64,000 nucleotides of DNA, from positions 19,088 through 83,087 of the forward strand of contig DASXRQ010000130.1 of NCBI GenBank assembly GCA_036506495.1, given 5' to 3'. Of this stretch, positions 51,299-58,938 are shown in pieces; positions within the stretch are counted from its first letter, which is position 1, and each line of letters begins with the position of its first letter. A program made the position numbers and the translations under genes. Source of the stretch: DASXRC01 sp036506495. Its GTDB lineage: Bacteria > Actinomycetota > Actinomycetes > Mycobacteriales > Micromonosporaceae. Below the pieces are notes generated by a model. That model was not told the origin of the DNA, ran no database searches, and was given only the letters and a program-made list of their open reading frames with translations.

Positions 51299-52660
51299 TT
51301 ACTGGCCGAACAGGCCCTCGAGGACCGCTCGGACCGAGCCGCTCACAAGCGCCGCGACGAGCAGCCCGGCCGCGATCAGTGCGGCGAGGACCAGCGCGGC
51401 ACGCAGGATGACCCGCGTCGTGCTGCTCGTCGACCGGGTCATATCCAGCTGGCCGTGCGCCAGGATGTGCCCGGTCAGGGAGCCAGAATTGTCCTGGGCA
51501 GCGGGTGCGGCCGCTCCCGCCGTCGCCGGCGCTGGGGAACCGCGCGCGCCGGCTCCGACGGGCCCACCGTGTCCACCGTAGACACTGCCGGATGGCCGCT
51601 GGTTGCGCGCCCATTGGCCGTACTCCGCGGAGGCGACCAACGGCGCGGCGCCGCCCGGTCCCGGAGGCGCATCGCCGGCGCGAGCCATCGACGGCGGTGG
51701 TGGCGGGAACGGCGGCGCCGGCATAGGCCCCGGCGGGCTCGGCGGCCCGGGAGGCGGTGCGGGCGGCCCGGGAGGCGGTGCGGGCGGACCTGGCGGAGGG
51801 GCCGGCTGCGGCGGTGGTGATGGGATCGGGGGGCCGGGCTCTGGAGCCGGTGGCTGCGGCCCCGGCGGCGACGGCGGGGTCGGCTCCGGTCGCGGGAAGG
51901 GTGGCGGCGCCGGTGGCGGGGCGGGTGGCTCTGCCGGCTCGGGTGGCTCCGGCGGCGACGGGGGCTCGTGGGGCTGCGGCGGCTCGGCCGGCTGCGGTGG
52001 TTCGCCCGGCTGCGGCGGTTCGGAGTAGCGCGGCATCGGCAGTTGTGGTCGCTCGATCGGCTCGCCCACCGATGGTGGCCACGCGGTCGGCGGCGCCGAA
52101 GTGGGCGCCGGGAAATCCGCGACCGGCCACGACCGCACGGGCGGCCACGGTGGGACCAGCGTCGCCGGCGGCTCGGCCGGGGTGCCCGGCTCGGCAGCGG
52201 TCGGGGGACCCGGCTCGGCTGGCTCTGCCGGCGTGCTCGGCACGCCCGCGTCTCCGGTGATCACCGCGCCGGCCCGGTAGACGCGCGATCGACTCCCGAG
52301 CAGTCGGGGGCTGGCCAGGTCTTCGGCGGTCACGCGATTCCAGGCGGGTACGGGCGCCGAGGCGCGAGCGGTGGCGACCCGCTGGCCGGGCGCGTCGGGC
52401 GGGGAGTCCGCCGGATCGGGGTCATCGCCGGCCGCCTCCGGTGGCGTCCGCGGCGGGACGGCGAACGCGTCCCAGGACGACCCCGTCGGGAGCGAGGCCG
52501 GGACACCGGCCGTCTCGCGGCGTTCGCGGGCGCGGTACGTGCCGCCGCCCGGCCGAACTCCGGCACGTGCGACATCGGCCGGGTTCACCGGGGTCTGGCC
52601 GGCGACCGTCGCCCGCCCGACGACGGGACCCCCGAGCGGCCCGTCCCTGTCTTCGTCCAT
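51299..52660 (-). CDS. Proline-rich protein with C-terminal membrane anchor
   Basis: A 453-residue protein from ATG 52660 with GGGAGGG upstream. About the middle 200 residues are Pro/Glu repeats (EPPQPGEPPQPAEPPQP) followed by PPGPPAPPPGPP runs. The final 35 residues hold one hydrophobic helix (VILRAALVLAALIAAGLLVAALV), so it is tail-anchored with a long disordered region, topology unknown. No catalytic domain was found. Its neighbours are a helicase and an NlpC/P60 hydrolase, and a role at the envelope or in cell division scaffolding is possible. Confidence 0.75.
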   Translation of the reverse strand: MDEDRDGPLGGPVVGRATVAGQTPVNPADVARAGVRPGGGTYRARERRETAGVPASLPTGSSWDAFAVPPRTPPEAAGDDPDPADSPPDAPGQRVATARASAPVPAWNRVTAEDLASPRLLGSRSRVYRAGAVITGDAGVPSTPAEPAEPGPPTAAEPGTPAEPPATLVPPWPPVRSWPVADFPAPTSAPPTAWPPSVGEPIERPQLPMPRYSEPPQPGEPPQPAEPPQPHEPPSPPEPPEPAEPPAPPPAPPPFPRPEPTPPSPPGPQPPAPEPGPPIPSPPPQPAPPPGPPAPPPGPPAPPPGPPSPPGPMPAPPFPPPPPSMARAGDAPPGPGGAAPLVASAEYGQWARNQRPSGSVYGGHGGPVGAGARGSPAPATAGAAAPAAQDNSGSLTGHILAHGQLDMTRSTSSTTRVILRAALVLAALIAAGLLVAALVSGSVRAVLEGLFGQ

Positions 52661-52783
52661 CAAAGCCCTCCCGCGCGTGTGCCGGGATGTCTCGACCCAC
52701 CCAGCCGCTCGAGCCACGGCATTATCGCCCCTCACCGTGCCACATCCGGACGACGGCGCACAGCCTGAGCGCGTACGCCGTGG

Positions 52784-54325
52784 TCAGGTGCCCGACGTCG
52801 ACGTGGCCACCGCGGGCGTGGACGTCGGCGTTCCCGTGGGCTCGGTGGACGTGGAGGCCGCCGGTGCCGCGGCCGTGGTGTCGGTGGGCGACGGGGCGGG
52901 CGCCTGCGGCGCCGCCGTGCTGGTCGCTGGCGCCGCCGCGCTGGGCGAAGCGGACGACGTGGTCGGTGTCGGCGACGGGGTGGTGGGCGTCGGGGACGGG
53001 GTGGTTGGCGTCGGCGACGGGGTGGTGGGTGTCGGGGACGGGGTGGTTGGCGTCGGCGATGGCCTGGTGGGTGTCGGGGACGGCGTGGTTGGCGTCGGCG
53101 ATGGCCTGGTGGGCGTCGGAGGTGGCGCCGGGGTGCCCGGAGCGGTCACCGCTCCGTACACACGGGTCGCCGCGAAGAAGCGTGACCACCACACCGTCGA
53201 GATCTTCACGACGTCGCCCGTCGTGGGTGCGTGGATCATCTTTCCGTTGCCGAGATACATGCCGACGTGGTGGATGCCGGTCCAGTCGCTCGAGCTGCTG
53301 AAGAACAGCAGATCGCCGGGGAGGAGCGCGTACCGGGACACGGACCTCATGCGGGTGGCGTAGTACTGGTCCTTCGCCACGCGCGGCAGCGTGACGCCGG
53401 TGGACCGGTACGACGCCCACATCAGACCCGAGCAGTCGTATCGGTCCGGCCCTTCGGCGCCCCACAGGTACGGCTTGCCGAGCTGCCTGAGCGCGAAGGT
53501 GACCGCGGCCAGCGCTTTCGCGCTCGCTTTCATGCCGGCGATGGAGTCCCCGCCGATGAACGCGGCGCCGAGCCGCTGCTCGTTCGCCTCGATCTCGCGC
53601 TCGATCGTGGCGAGCTGAGACGCGTGCCGTCGCCTGAGCTCGAGGAGGGCGGCCTCGCGCTGCTTGTACGTCGCCTGGAGTGAGCTGAATCGGGCGACCG
53701 CCGACCGCTCGGCGTTGAGCGCGTCCAGGTACGCCTGATGCGCCGCCCGTTCGGCCTCCTGCGCTAGGCTCACGTCGCGGGCCGCCGCCTCGGACGCCGC
53801 GGAGGAGTCGTCGGTGACGCCGGAAAGCGCGCCGAGGCCGTACAGGTCACTGAGCCCGGGCGGCATCCCGGCCGCGTCCTTGAACGCCTTGCTCGCCGCC
53901 TTGTGCGCGCGGTCCTGCGCGACGCGCAGCACGTCGCCCGCCTGCCGCCACTGGTAATCCGCCAGCACCCGCGCGCTGCGCAGCTCGGAAAGCTGGATGC
54001 CCAGCTCCTTGAGCTGCTCGCCGATTGTCGAGAGTTCGGTCTCCGCCGCGGTGATCTCGTTGGCCAGCCCGCTCAGCGGTGTTTGCTGGCCGATCGGCGC
54101 CGTGAAGCTCTCCGCGTTGGGCAACGGGAGGGCTCCGGACGGCACCGGCCGTGACCCCGGGTCGGGCACGCTCGAGGTGGTGCTCGGGTCGGCGTACGCG
54201 GGAGCCGCGAACGCGGCCGTCGCGGCGGCGCCGAGCAGTGCGGACCAGGCTATCGGCCGCAGCGCTGGGCCGAGGACACCCTCGGGCTGGGCCGCGCGCC
54301 TGCCCCGATGCCTTCGCCTCGCCAT
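52784..54325 (-). CDS. Secreted NlpC/P60 peptidoglycan hydrolase
   Basis: A 513-residue protein from ATG 54325. A basic start and ALLGAAATAAFAAPAYA form a signal peptide. A coiled-coil region (about 75-265) is followed by the NlpC/P60 domain (about 270-385). Catalytic Cys lies in DRYDCSGLMWAS, His in IHHVGMYLGNGKMIHA. The tail is Thr/Pro/Ser-rich with seven RPSPTPT/TPSPTPT units, likely wall-spanning or glycosylated. RipA-like enzymes of this layout cut the D-Glu to diaminopimelate bond during cell separation, with the coiled coil keeping them inactive. Confidence 0.92.
   Translation of the reverse strand: MARRRHRGRRAAQPEGVLGPALRPIAWSALLGAAATAAFAAPAYADPSTTSSVPDPGSRPVPSGALPLPNAESFTAPIGQQTPLSGLANEITAAETELSTIGEQLKELGIQLSELRSARVLADYQWRQAGDVLRVAQDRAHKAASKAFKDAAGMPPGLSDLYGLGALSGVTDDSSAASEAAARDVSLAQEAERAAHQAYLDALNAERSAVARFSSLQATYKQREAALLELRRRHASQLATIEREIEANEQRLGAAFIGGDSIAGMKASAKALAAVTFALRQLGKPYLWGAEGPDRYDCSGLMWASYRSTGVTLPRVAKDQYYATRMRSVSRYALLPGDLLFFSSSSDWTGIHHVGMYLGNGKMIHAPTTGDVVKISTVWWSRFFAATRVYGAVTAPGTPAPPPTPTRPSPTPTTPSPTPTRPSPTPTTPSPTPTTPSPTPTTPSPTPTTPSPTPTTSSASPSAAAPATSTAAPQAPAPSPTDTTAAAPAASTSTEPTGTPTSTPAVATSTSGT
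52968..53114 (-). repeat. Seven 21-bp tandem coding repeats
   Basis: Seven consecutive 21-base units of GTCGGCGACGGGGTGGTGGGC type (plus strand) differ by a few bases each. They encode the T/R-PSPTPT repeats in the tail of the NlpC/P60 protein. Repeat number is likely to vary between strains. Confidence 0.9.
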
Positions 54326-54505
54326 CCCTGCCCGCTCCCCGCGTGATGTGTTCCGTCTCACCTTGTCATACCGCAGCGCCCCCGGTGTGTCGATGCATTC
54401 GTCTATAACTGGACGCGCGAAACGCCCGGCAATTCGGCACAATACGGGTGACCGATCGCCCACACCGTTCGCCGTTCGGCCCGCGCGGGCACGTAGTCTG
54501 CGAGC

Positions 54506-55675
54506 ATGGACGCCGGACGGAAGCGGGAGCTCGAAGAGAAGGTGTACGCCAGCGAGCGGCTCACCCGCGAGGACGGGGTGGCGCTCTACGAGAGCGACGA
54601 TCTCGCGTGGCTCGGCCGGCTGGCGCACCACCGGCGTACGCAGCTCAACGGTGACCGGGTGATGTTCAATGTCAACCGGCATCTGAACCTGACCAACGTG
54701 TGCAGTGCCTCGTGTGCGTACTGCTCGTTCCAGCGCAAGCCCGGCGAGAAGGCCGCGTACACGATGCGCGTCGAAGAGGCCGTCGCCAAGGCCAAGGAGA
54801 TGCAGGGTGAGCAGCTGACGGAGCTGCACATCGTCAACGGCCTGCACCCGACGCTGCCGTGGAAGTACTACCCCAGGGTCCTGCGTGAGCTCAAGGCGGC
54901 GCTGCCCGACGTGTCGCTGAAGTGCTTCACCGCAACCGAGATCCACTGGTTCGAGAAGATCTCGGGCCGGCCCGCCGACGAGATCCTCGACGAGCTCATC
55001 GACGCCGGTCTCGCATCGCTGACCGGTGGCGGCGCGGAGATCTTCGACTGGGAGATCCGTCAGCAGATCGTGGACCACGCCACGCACTGGGAGGACTGGT
55101 CGCGCATTCACCGGATCGCGCACGCCAAGGGCCTGCGTACGCCGTCCACGATGCTGTACGGCCACATCGAGGAGCCTCGGCACCGGGTCGACCACGTGCT
55201 GCGCCTGCGCGAGCTGCAGGACGAGACCGGCGGCTTCACGGTCTTCATCCCGCTGCGCTATCAGCACGACTTCGTCGACTCGGCCGACGGCGTCGTCCGC
55301 AACCGGCTGCAGGAGCGGACCACGATGGCCTCGCCGGCCGAGTCGCTCAAGACGTTCGCGGTGTCGCGGCTGCTCTTCGACAACGTGCCGCACCTCAAGT
55401 GCTTCTGGGTGATGCACGGTCTGTCGGTGGCGCAGCTGTCGCTGAACTTCGGCGTGGACGACCTGGACGGGTCGGTCGTGGAGTACAAGATCACTCATGA
55501 CGCCGACGCGTACGGCACCCCGAGCACCATGCACCGCCAGGACCTGCTCGACCTGATCTGGGACGCTGGCTTCCGGCCCGTGGAGCGCAACACGCGCTAC
55601 GACGTCGTACGTGAGTTCGGCCCGCCGCCCACGCTCGCCGAGCGGCGGGCCGAACCCCAGCAGATCTGGGCCTGA
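54506..55675 (+). CDS. mqnE: Aminofutalosine synthase MqnE (radical SAM)
   Basis: A 389-residue radical SAM enzyme. The cluster motif CX3CX2C is Cys66-Cys70-Cys73 (NVCSASCAYCSF). HIVNGLHPTLPWKYY, GGGAEIF and TPSTMLYGHIEEPRHR are typical of MqnE. It joins SAM to 3-[(1-carboxyvinyl)oxy]benzoate to make aminofutalosine, an early step of the futalosine menaquinone route. This complements the UbiD/UbiA/UbiX genes at 41-44 kb. TAGTCT about seven bases before the ATG suggests a near-leaderless message. Confidence 0.95.
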   Translation: MDAGRKRELEEKVYASERLTREDGVALYESDDLAWLGRLAHHRRTQLNGDRVMFNVNRHLNLTNVCSASCAYCSFQRKPGEKAAYTMRVEEAVAKAKEMQGEQLTELHIVNGLHPTLPWKYYPRVLRELKAALPDVSLKCFTATEIHWFEKISGRPADEILDELIDAGLASLTGGGAEIFDWEIRQQIVDHATHWEDWSRIHRIAHAKGLRTPSTMLYGHIEEPRHRVDHVLRLRELQDETGGFTVFIPLRYQHDFVDSADGVVRNRLQERTTMASPAESLKTFAVSRLLFDNVPHLKCFWVMHGLSVAQLSLNFGVDDLDGSVVEYKITHDADAYGTPSTMHRQDLLDLIWDAGFRPVERNTRYDVVREFGPPPTLAERRAEPQQIWA

Positions 55676-55722
55676 CCGCCCGCACCCTTGGCGCTAGTAC
55701 CGTCGCGTACCCTCGTCCCGAC

Positions 55723-56154
55723 ATGAACGACAGAACGGACCGCGGCGCCCCCCGTCGGGACGCCCAGGGGCGGCTGGTCAGGGCCTCCGATCTGCTGGGC
55801 CTGACCTTGGCCGGGTTCGCCGTGGGCATCGTGGCGCTGGTGCTCTTCGACGGGGTGTTCGCGCTGCTCGGCTTCGGCGATTTCGGTCGGGCGAACGGCT
55901 GGCTGGCGGTGATCCTGCCCGGGTGGCTGTTCGTCGAGGACTTCCGTGCCTGGCGGTACGGGCCGGCCCGGGTCGTCGCCGCACTCGTCGCGGCGGCGAC
56001 GGGCGTCGCGCTCGGCCTGCTCGCGGCCGGCCTCGCCGGAGGGCTGCCGGCGCTGGTGTCCGGCGGGACGGGTGCCCTGGTCGCGTCCGTCGCGTACGCG
56101 CTGATCTGGTTCTACGGCGTCCGGTGGCTGTCCCATCGGGCCGGTGAGGGGTAG
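55723..56154 (+). CDS. Small membrane protein of unknown function
   Basis: A 143-residue protein with four predicted helices (LTLAGFAVGIVALVLFDGVFALLG, NGWLAVILPGWLFVEDF, VVAALVAAATGVALGLLAAGL, LVASVAYALIWFYGVRWL) after a polar 25-residue start. It is two bases from a DUF4229 gene and 47 bases after mqnE, all in one direction. This points to an accessory role around menaquinone or the respiratory membrane, but no function is known. Confidence 0.75.
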   Translation: MNDRTDRGAPRRDAQGRLVRASDLLGLTLAGFAVGIVALVLFDGVFALLGFGDFGRANGWLAVILPGWLFVEDFRAWRYGPARVVAALVAAATGVALGLLAAGLAGGLPALVSGGTGALVASVAYALIWFYGVRWLSHRAGEG

Positions 56155-56156
56155 CG

Positions 56157-56501
56157 ATGAGTCCCGCCATCAAATACACGTTGGGCCGCATAGGCCTGTT
56201 CATGGCGGTCGCCCTCGTGCTGTGGCCGATCGACATGAACATCTTCGTCAAGCTGATGATCGCCGTCCTGGCCTCGGCCGGTCTGGCGTACTTCCTCCTG
56301 CGTGGCTGGCGGGACCAGATGGCCCAGCAGCTCGCCGCCTCGGCCGAGCGGCGTCGCGGGCAGCGGGAACGGCTGCGCGCCGCGCTCGCCGGTGAGGACG
56401 AGAAACCTCGCGAGGCCGAGGCCGTCGAGGGCGGGACGGAGGAGAGCGACGCCGGGGGCAAGAGGCCGCCCGGCGACGACGCCGAGCCCGACGCCCACTA
56501 A
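56157..56501 (+). CDS. DUF4229 membrane protein
   Basis: A 114-residue protein. Two short membrane helices (LGRIGLFMAVALVLWPI and LMIAVLASAGLAYFLLRGW) are followed by RDQMAQQLAASAERRRGQRERLRAALAGEDE, the DUF4229 pattern, and a charged acidic tail. Genes of this family are often found near menaquinone genes in actinomycetes. The function is unknown. It ends the unit that begins with mqnE. Confidence 0.8.
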   Translation: MSPAIKYTLGRIGLFMAVALVLWPIDMNIFVKLMIAVLASAGLAYFLLRGWRDQMAQQLAASAERRRGQRERLRAALAGEDEKPREAEAVEGGTEESDAGGKRPPGDDAEPDAH

Positions 56502-56512
56502 CCCCGCCCGCG

Positions 56513-56571
56513 CAACTTCGACGGAGTTGGGCCGTTGGGTGCCGCCTTAACCCCAACTCCGACGGAGTTGG
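56513..56571. terminator. Paired imperfect dyads between convergent genes
   Basis: CAACTTCGACGGAGTTGG and CCAACTCCGACGGAGTTGG each fold on themselves and are also complementary to each other with two mismatches across a 22-base spacer. The element fills the 80-base gap between the DUF4229 gene and the YbaB gene, as expected for a bidirectional U-less terminator. Confidence 0.55.
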
Positions 56572-56581
56572 CGCCCAGAAG

Positions 56582-56983
56582 TCAGCCCACCAACCCCCGG
56601 CGCTCGGCGATGCGTTCGAGGTCATCGGCGATGGCCTCGAGCCGGCTCATGCCGGCCTCGACGCTCGCCATCGACTGCTCGCTCGGCCGCTGGCGCAGGA
56701 GCGGCGCCATGATCTCGTCGGCGCGCGCCGCGTACTCCCGCTGTGCCGTCGTCACCGCGGCCGTGACCTCCGCCGCGAGCTCGTCCGCGGCGAGCCGCAA
56801 CGCGTCCGGTGCAATGTGGAGCTCCTGCAGCGCGCCGCCCGGGCCGGTGCGGGCGCGCACGTGGCCGCGCGGCGAGCGCGCCTCGGCGTACTGCTCGGCC
56901 AGGTGGGCCTGCATCTCGGTGAGCCGCTCGACCTGACGCTGCGCGTACTCGACCAGCTCGCCGAGGCTGTTGATGTCACCCAC
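56582..56983 (-). CDS. YbaB/EbfC family DNA-binding protein
   Basis: The product has 133 residues. Two long helices (LGELVEYAQRQVERLTEMQAHLAEQ and ALRLAADELAAEVTAAVTTAQREY) flank a short beta part (GHVRARTGPGGALQELHIAPDAL), the YbaB pattern. This longer variant, with the C-terminal SVEAGMSRLEAIADDLERI, is found beside WXG100/EspC genes in actinobacteria and may serve a secretion locus rather than the nucleoid. It is divergent from the EspC/WXG cassette. Confidence 0.8.
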   Translation of the reverse strand: MGDINSLGELVEYAQRQVERLTEMQAHLAEQYAEARSPRGHVRARTGPGGALQELHIAPDALRLAADELAAEVTAAVTTAQREYAARADEIMAPLLRQRPSEQSMASVEAGMSRLEAIADDLERIAERRGLVG

Positions 56984-57033
56984 GCCGCACGCCCCCTTTC
57001 TCGAGCCGCCCGTGCGATGGCATGCTGGGCGCC

Positions 57034-57606
57034 ATGCCTGGGGACCCTACCGCGCTGCTGGCTCCGGTGGTCCGGCCCCTGCTGCGCTCGGGTGAGCAGC
57101 TGCGCATCGCGGCGCGCATACGCCCCGATCCGGGCGTCACCGAGCGCATCCCGCTCAGCCGCGAGCTGGTCGGCCTGGTCAACCCGCTCGCGTGGTTCGG
57201 TCTCGACGCACACCCCGGCCACCTGGTGCGCCGACTCACCTGGGGGTACGCCGTTGTCGGGCCGGAGCAGTGCGTCGCTCGCGACGTGCACGCCGTGGTG
57301 CACGAGCAGATGACGAGGTCCGCGCTGGTGGTGACCGCCGAGCGGTTCATCGTGGTGGGACTGCGCCCAACCGGGCGTACCGAAAGGACACCGGACGACG
57401 TCCACGTGAGCGAGAGCGGCGTCATCGCGGGCGAGTGGCCACGCGCGGTCCTCCGCGGTGTGGTGCGGACGCCGCGTGGCATCCTCCGCCGCGGCCGGTT
57501 CGAGCTGTCGTTCGGCGACGGCTCGAGCTGTGCCCTGCTCTGCCAGTGGCCACCGCAGTCCGGGCCGCTCGTCGAGGAGCTCGCGACCGTGGGGAGGACG
57601 AGATGA
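57034..57606 (+). CDS. Hypothetical protein of type VII-like cassette
   Basis: A 190-residue protein from ATG 57034. It has no signal peptide and no membrane helix longer than a short hydrophobic stretch (LVGLVNPLAWFGL). Beta-rich sequence in the second half (ALVVTAERFIVVGL, RGRFELSFGDGSSCALLCQW) recalls PH-like folds. No named family was recognised. It overlaps the EspC-like gene by four bases (ATGA), so it is part of that operon. Confidence 0.7.
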   Translation: MPGDPTALLAPVVRPLLRSGEQLRIAARIRPDPGVTERIPLSRELVGLVNPLAWFGLDAHPGHLVRRLTWGYAVVGPEQCVARDVHAVVHEQMTRSALVVTAERFIVVGLRPTGRTERTPDDVHVSESGVIAGEWPRAVLRGVVRTPRGILRRGRFELSFGDGSSCALLCQWPPQSGPLVEELATVGRTR

Positions 57607-57914
57607 CCGACGACGTCCGCGTACACCTCGAGGCCCTCAGCCGGTACGCCGACGCGGCGGATGAGCTCGCCGGGCGGTTCGGCGGGGTGCGCCGCATGCT
57701 GGCCGATGCCGACGTGACCGCGGACAGCTTCGGACTGCTTTCCGAATCGCGCGAGGCCGAACGGGTCTACGAGCGGCGGTGCGGCGACGGTCTCGACGTG
57801 CTGACCGCCGGCGAGGACGTCTTCGGCGACCTCGCGGTCGGCTTCCGACAGATGCGGGACAACTACCGGGCGAGCGACGAGCGCAGCGCCCGGCGGCTGG
57901 ATGGCACCCGGTGA
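57603..57914 (+). CDS. EspC-like type VII secretion target
   Basis: A 103-residue all-helical protein. It has the length and heptad pattern of EspC/ESX-associated proteins (VHLEALSRYADAADELAGRF and GLDVLTAGEDVFGDLAVGFRQMRDNYRASDE). The central DSFGLLSESREAERVY takes the place of the turn. Such proteins pair with WXG100-type partners for export through ESX systems. Start and stop overlap both neighbours. Confidence 0.75.
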   Translation: MTDDVRVHLEALSRYADAADELAGRFGGVRRMLADADVTADSFGLLSESREAERVYERRCGDGLDVLTAGEDVFGDLAVGFRQMRDNYRASDERSARRLDGTR

Positions 57915-58699
57915 GGGCGCCGAGCGGGGCCGAGCGGATCGAGCAGTGGCTCGGGCCGGCCGGTGCGGCGTACTCGGTCATCAAGCCCATCGTCGAGTTC
58001 CTCGCGCATCCGCTGGACTCGGTGACCGGCGACCCCGACCAGCTGCGGGCGAAGGCGGAGGCGTGGCGCGCCGCGGCCGACGAGATGGAGCAGATTGCGG
58101 CGTCCGAAGAGGATGCCCGGGTTGACCTGCTGTCCTATTGGGAGGGTGCGGCGGCCGAGGCCTTCGCGACGGAGATGGCCGCGTTGAACCGGTCACTGCA
58201 CGAAATCGCCGGACACTTCGACGGGACGGCCGAGCTCCTCGACGCGTCCGCGGAGGGCGCGCGCGAGGCGCAGGACCTCGTCGAGCAGATCGTCCGCGAG
58301 CTCATCGCGTGGGCCATCATCACGATCCTCGTCGCGATCGCGTCCTCGTGGATCACGTTCGGCGCGTCGGTCGCGGCGGGGGCCGCCGCCACCGGCGTGG
58401 AGGCCGGGCTCGCCGGAACCCGCGCCGCGGCGGTCGCGGCCCGGCTGGCCGCCCTGTTGCGGCGGGTGTCGGAGTTCCTCATGAGGATGAACCGGTTCGC
58501 CAAGGAGTACGGGCTGCTGCGCGTGCACCGAGTGGGGGTACAGAACTGGGCGGCGGCCCGCTTCGCGACCGCCAACGGCTACCAGCTCATCGCGACCAAC
58601 TGGGTCATCAAGCAGGGCATCGCGAAGCCGGCACTCGGCCCCACCGTGGATCGGCTGACGGGCGCGGACAAGGCTTGGGACCTACCCCAGATTCTCTGA
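57911..58699 (+). CDS. WXG100-like protein with membrane segment
   Basis: A 262-residue protein from GTG 57911, overlapping the EspC-like stop (GTGA). Residues about 25-125 are a WXG100-type helical hairpin with the turn SYWEGAAAEAF. One or two hydrophobic helices follow (AWAIITILVAIASSWITFGASVAAGAAATG). The last 90 residues (LRRVSEFLMRMNRFAKEYGLLRVHRVG) match no toxin or enzyme that I know. It may be a secreted or membrane-inserted ESX substrate. No ESX core genes (EccC, EccD, mycosin) are in the window. Confidence 0.75.
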   Translation: MRAPSGAERIEQWLGPAGAAYSVIKPIVEFLAHPLDSVTGDPDQLRAKAEAWRAAADEMEQIAASEEDARVDLLSYWEGAAAEAFATEMAALNRSLHEIAGHFDGTAELLDASAEGAREAQDLVEQIVRELIAWAIITILVAIASSWITFGASVAAGAAATGVEAGLAGTRAAAVAARLAALLRRVSEFLMRMNRFAKEYGLLRVHRVGVQNWAAARFATANGYQLIATNWVIKQGIAKPALGPTVDRLTGADKAWDLPQIL

Positions 58700-58711
58700 C
58701 TCCACCCGAGC

Positions 58712-58846
58712 GTGCGCTACCGTGCTATCGACTGCTCCGCAGCGAAGCCGGTGCGAACCCGGCGCTGTCCCGCAACTGTGATGCCCTCGATCCGCGGCCG
58801 GAATCGGCAGCGGTAGGGATGAGCCAGGTCGCCTACGGCGCGGTCG
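58712..58846 (+). ncRNA. Cobalamin riboswitch
   Basis: The conserved core is visible: GAAGCCGGTGCGAACCCGGC followed by GCTGTCCCGCAACTGTGATG, then the B12-box-like GAGCCAGGTCGCCTAC. It precedes the btuFCD import genes. Downstream, CCTGTCGG (58897-58904) can pair with CCGACAGG (58923-58930), whose end covers part of the AGGAGG of btuF, so ligand binding may control translation. Confidence 0.9.
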
Positions 58847-58938
58847 CGAACAGCGCTCTCGAGGAAGGGCGCCTCGCGGGCGGGGCGAACCGGATCCCTG
58901 TCGGCGAAGCACCAGGCCTCGACCGACAGGAGGATCCG

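Noticed and set aside
52968..53114. Regularly spaced repeats that resemble a small CRISPR array
   Set aside because: The 21-base units are directly adjacent without spacers and stay in frame as the Thr/Pro repeats of the NlpC/P60 protein.
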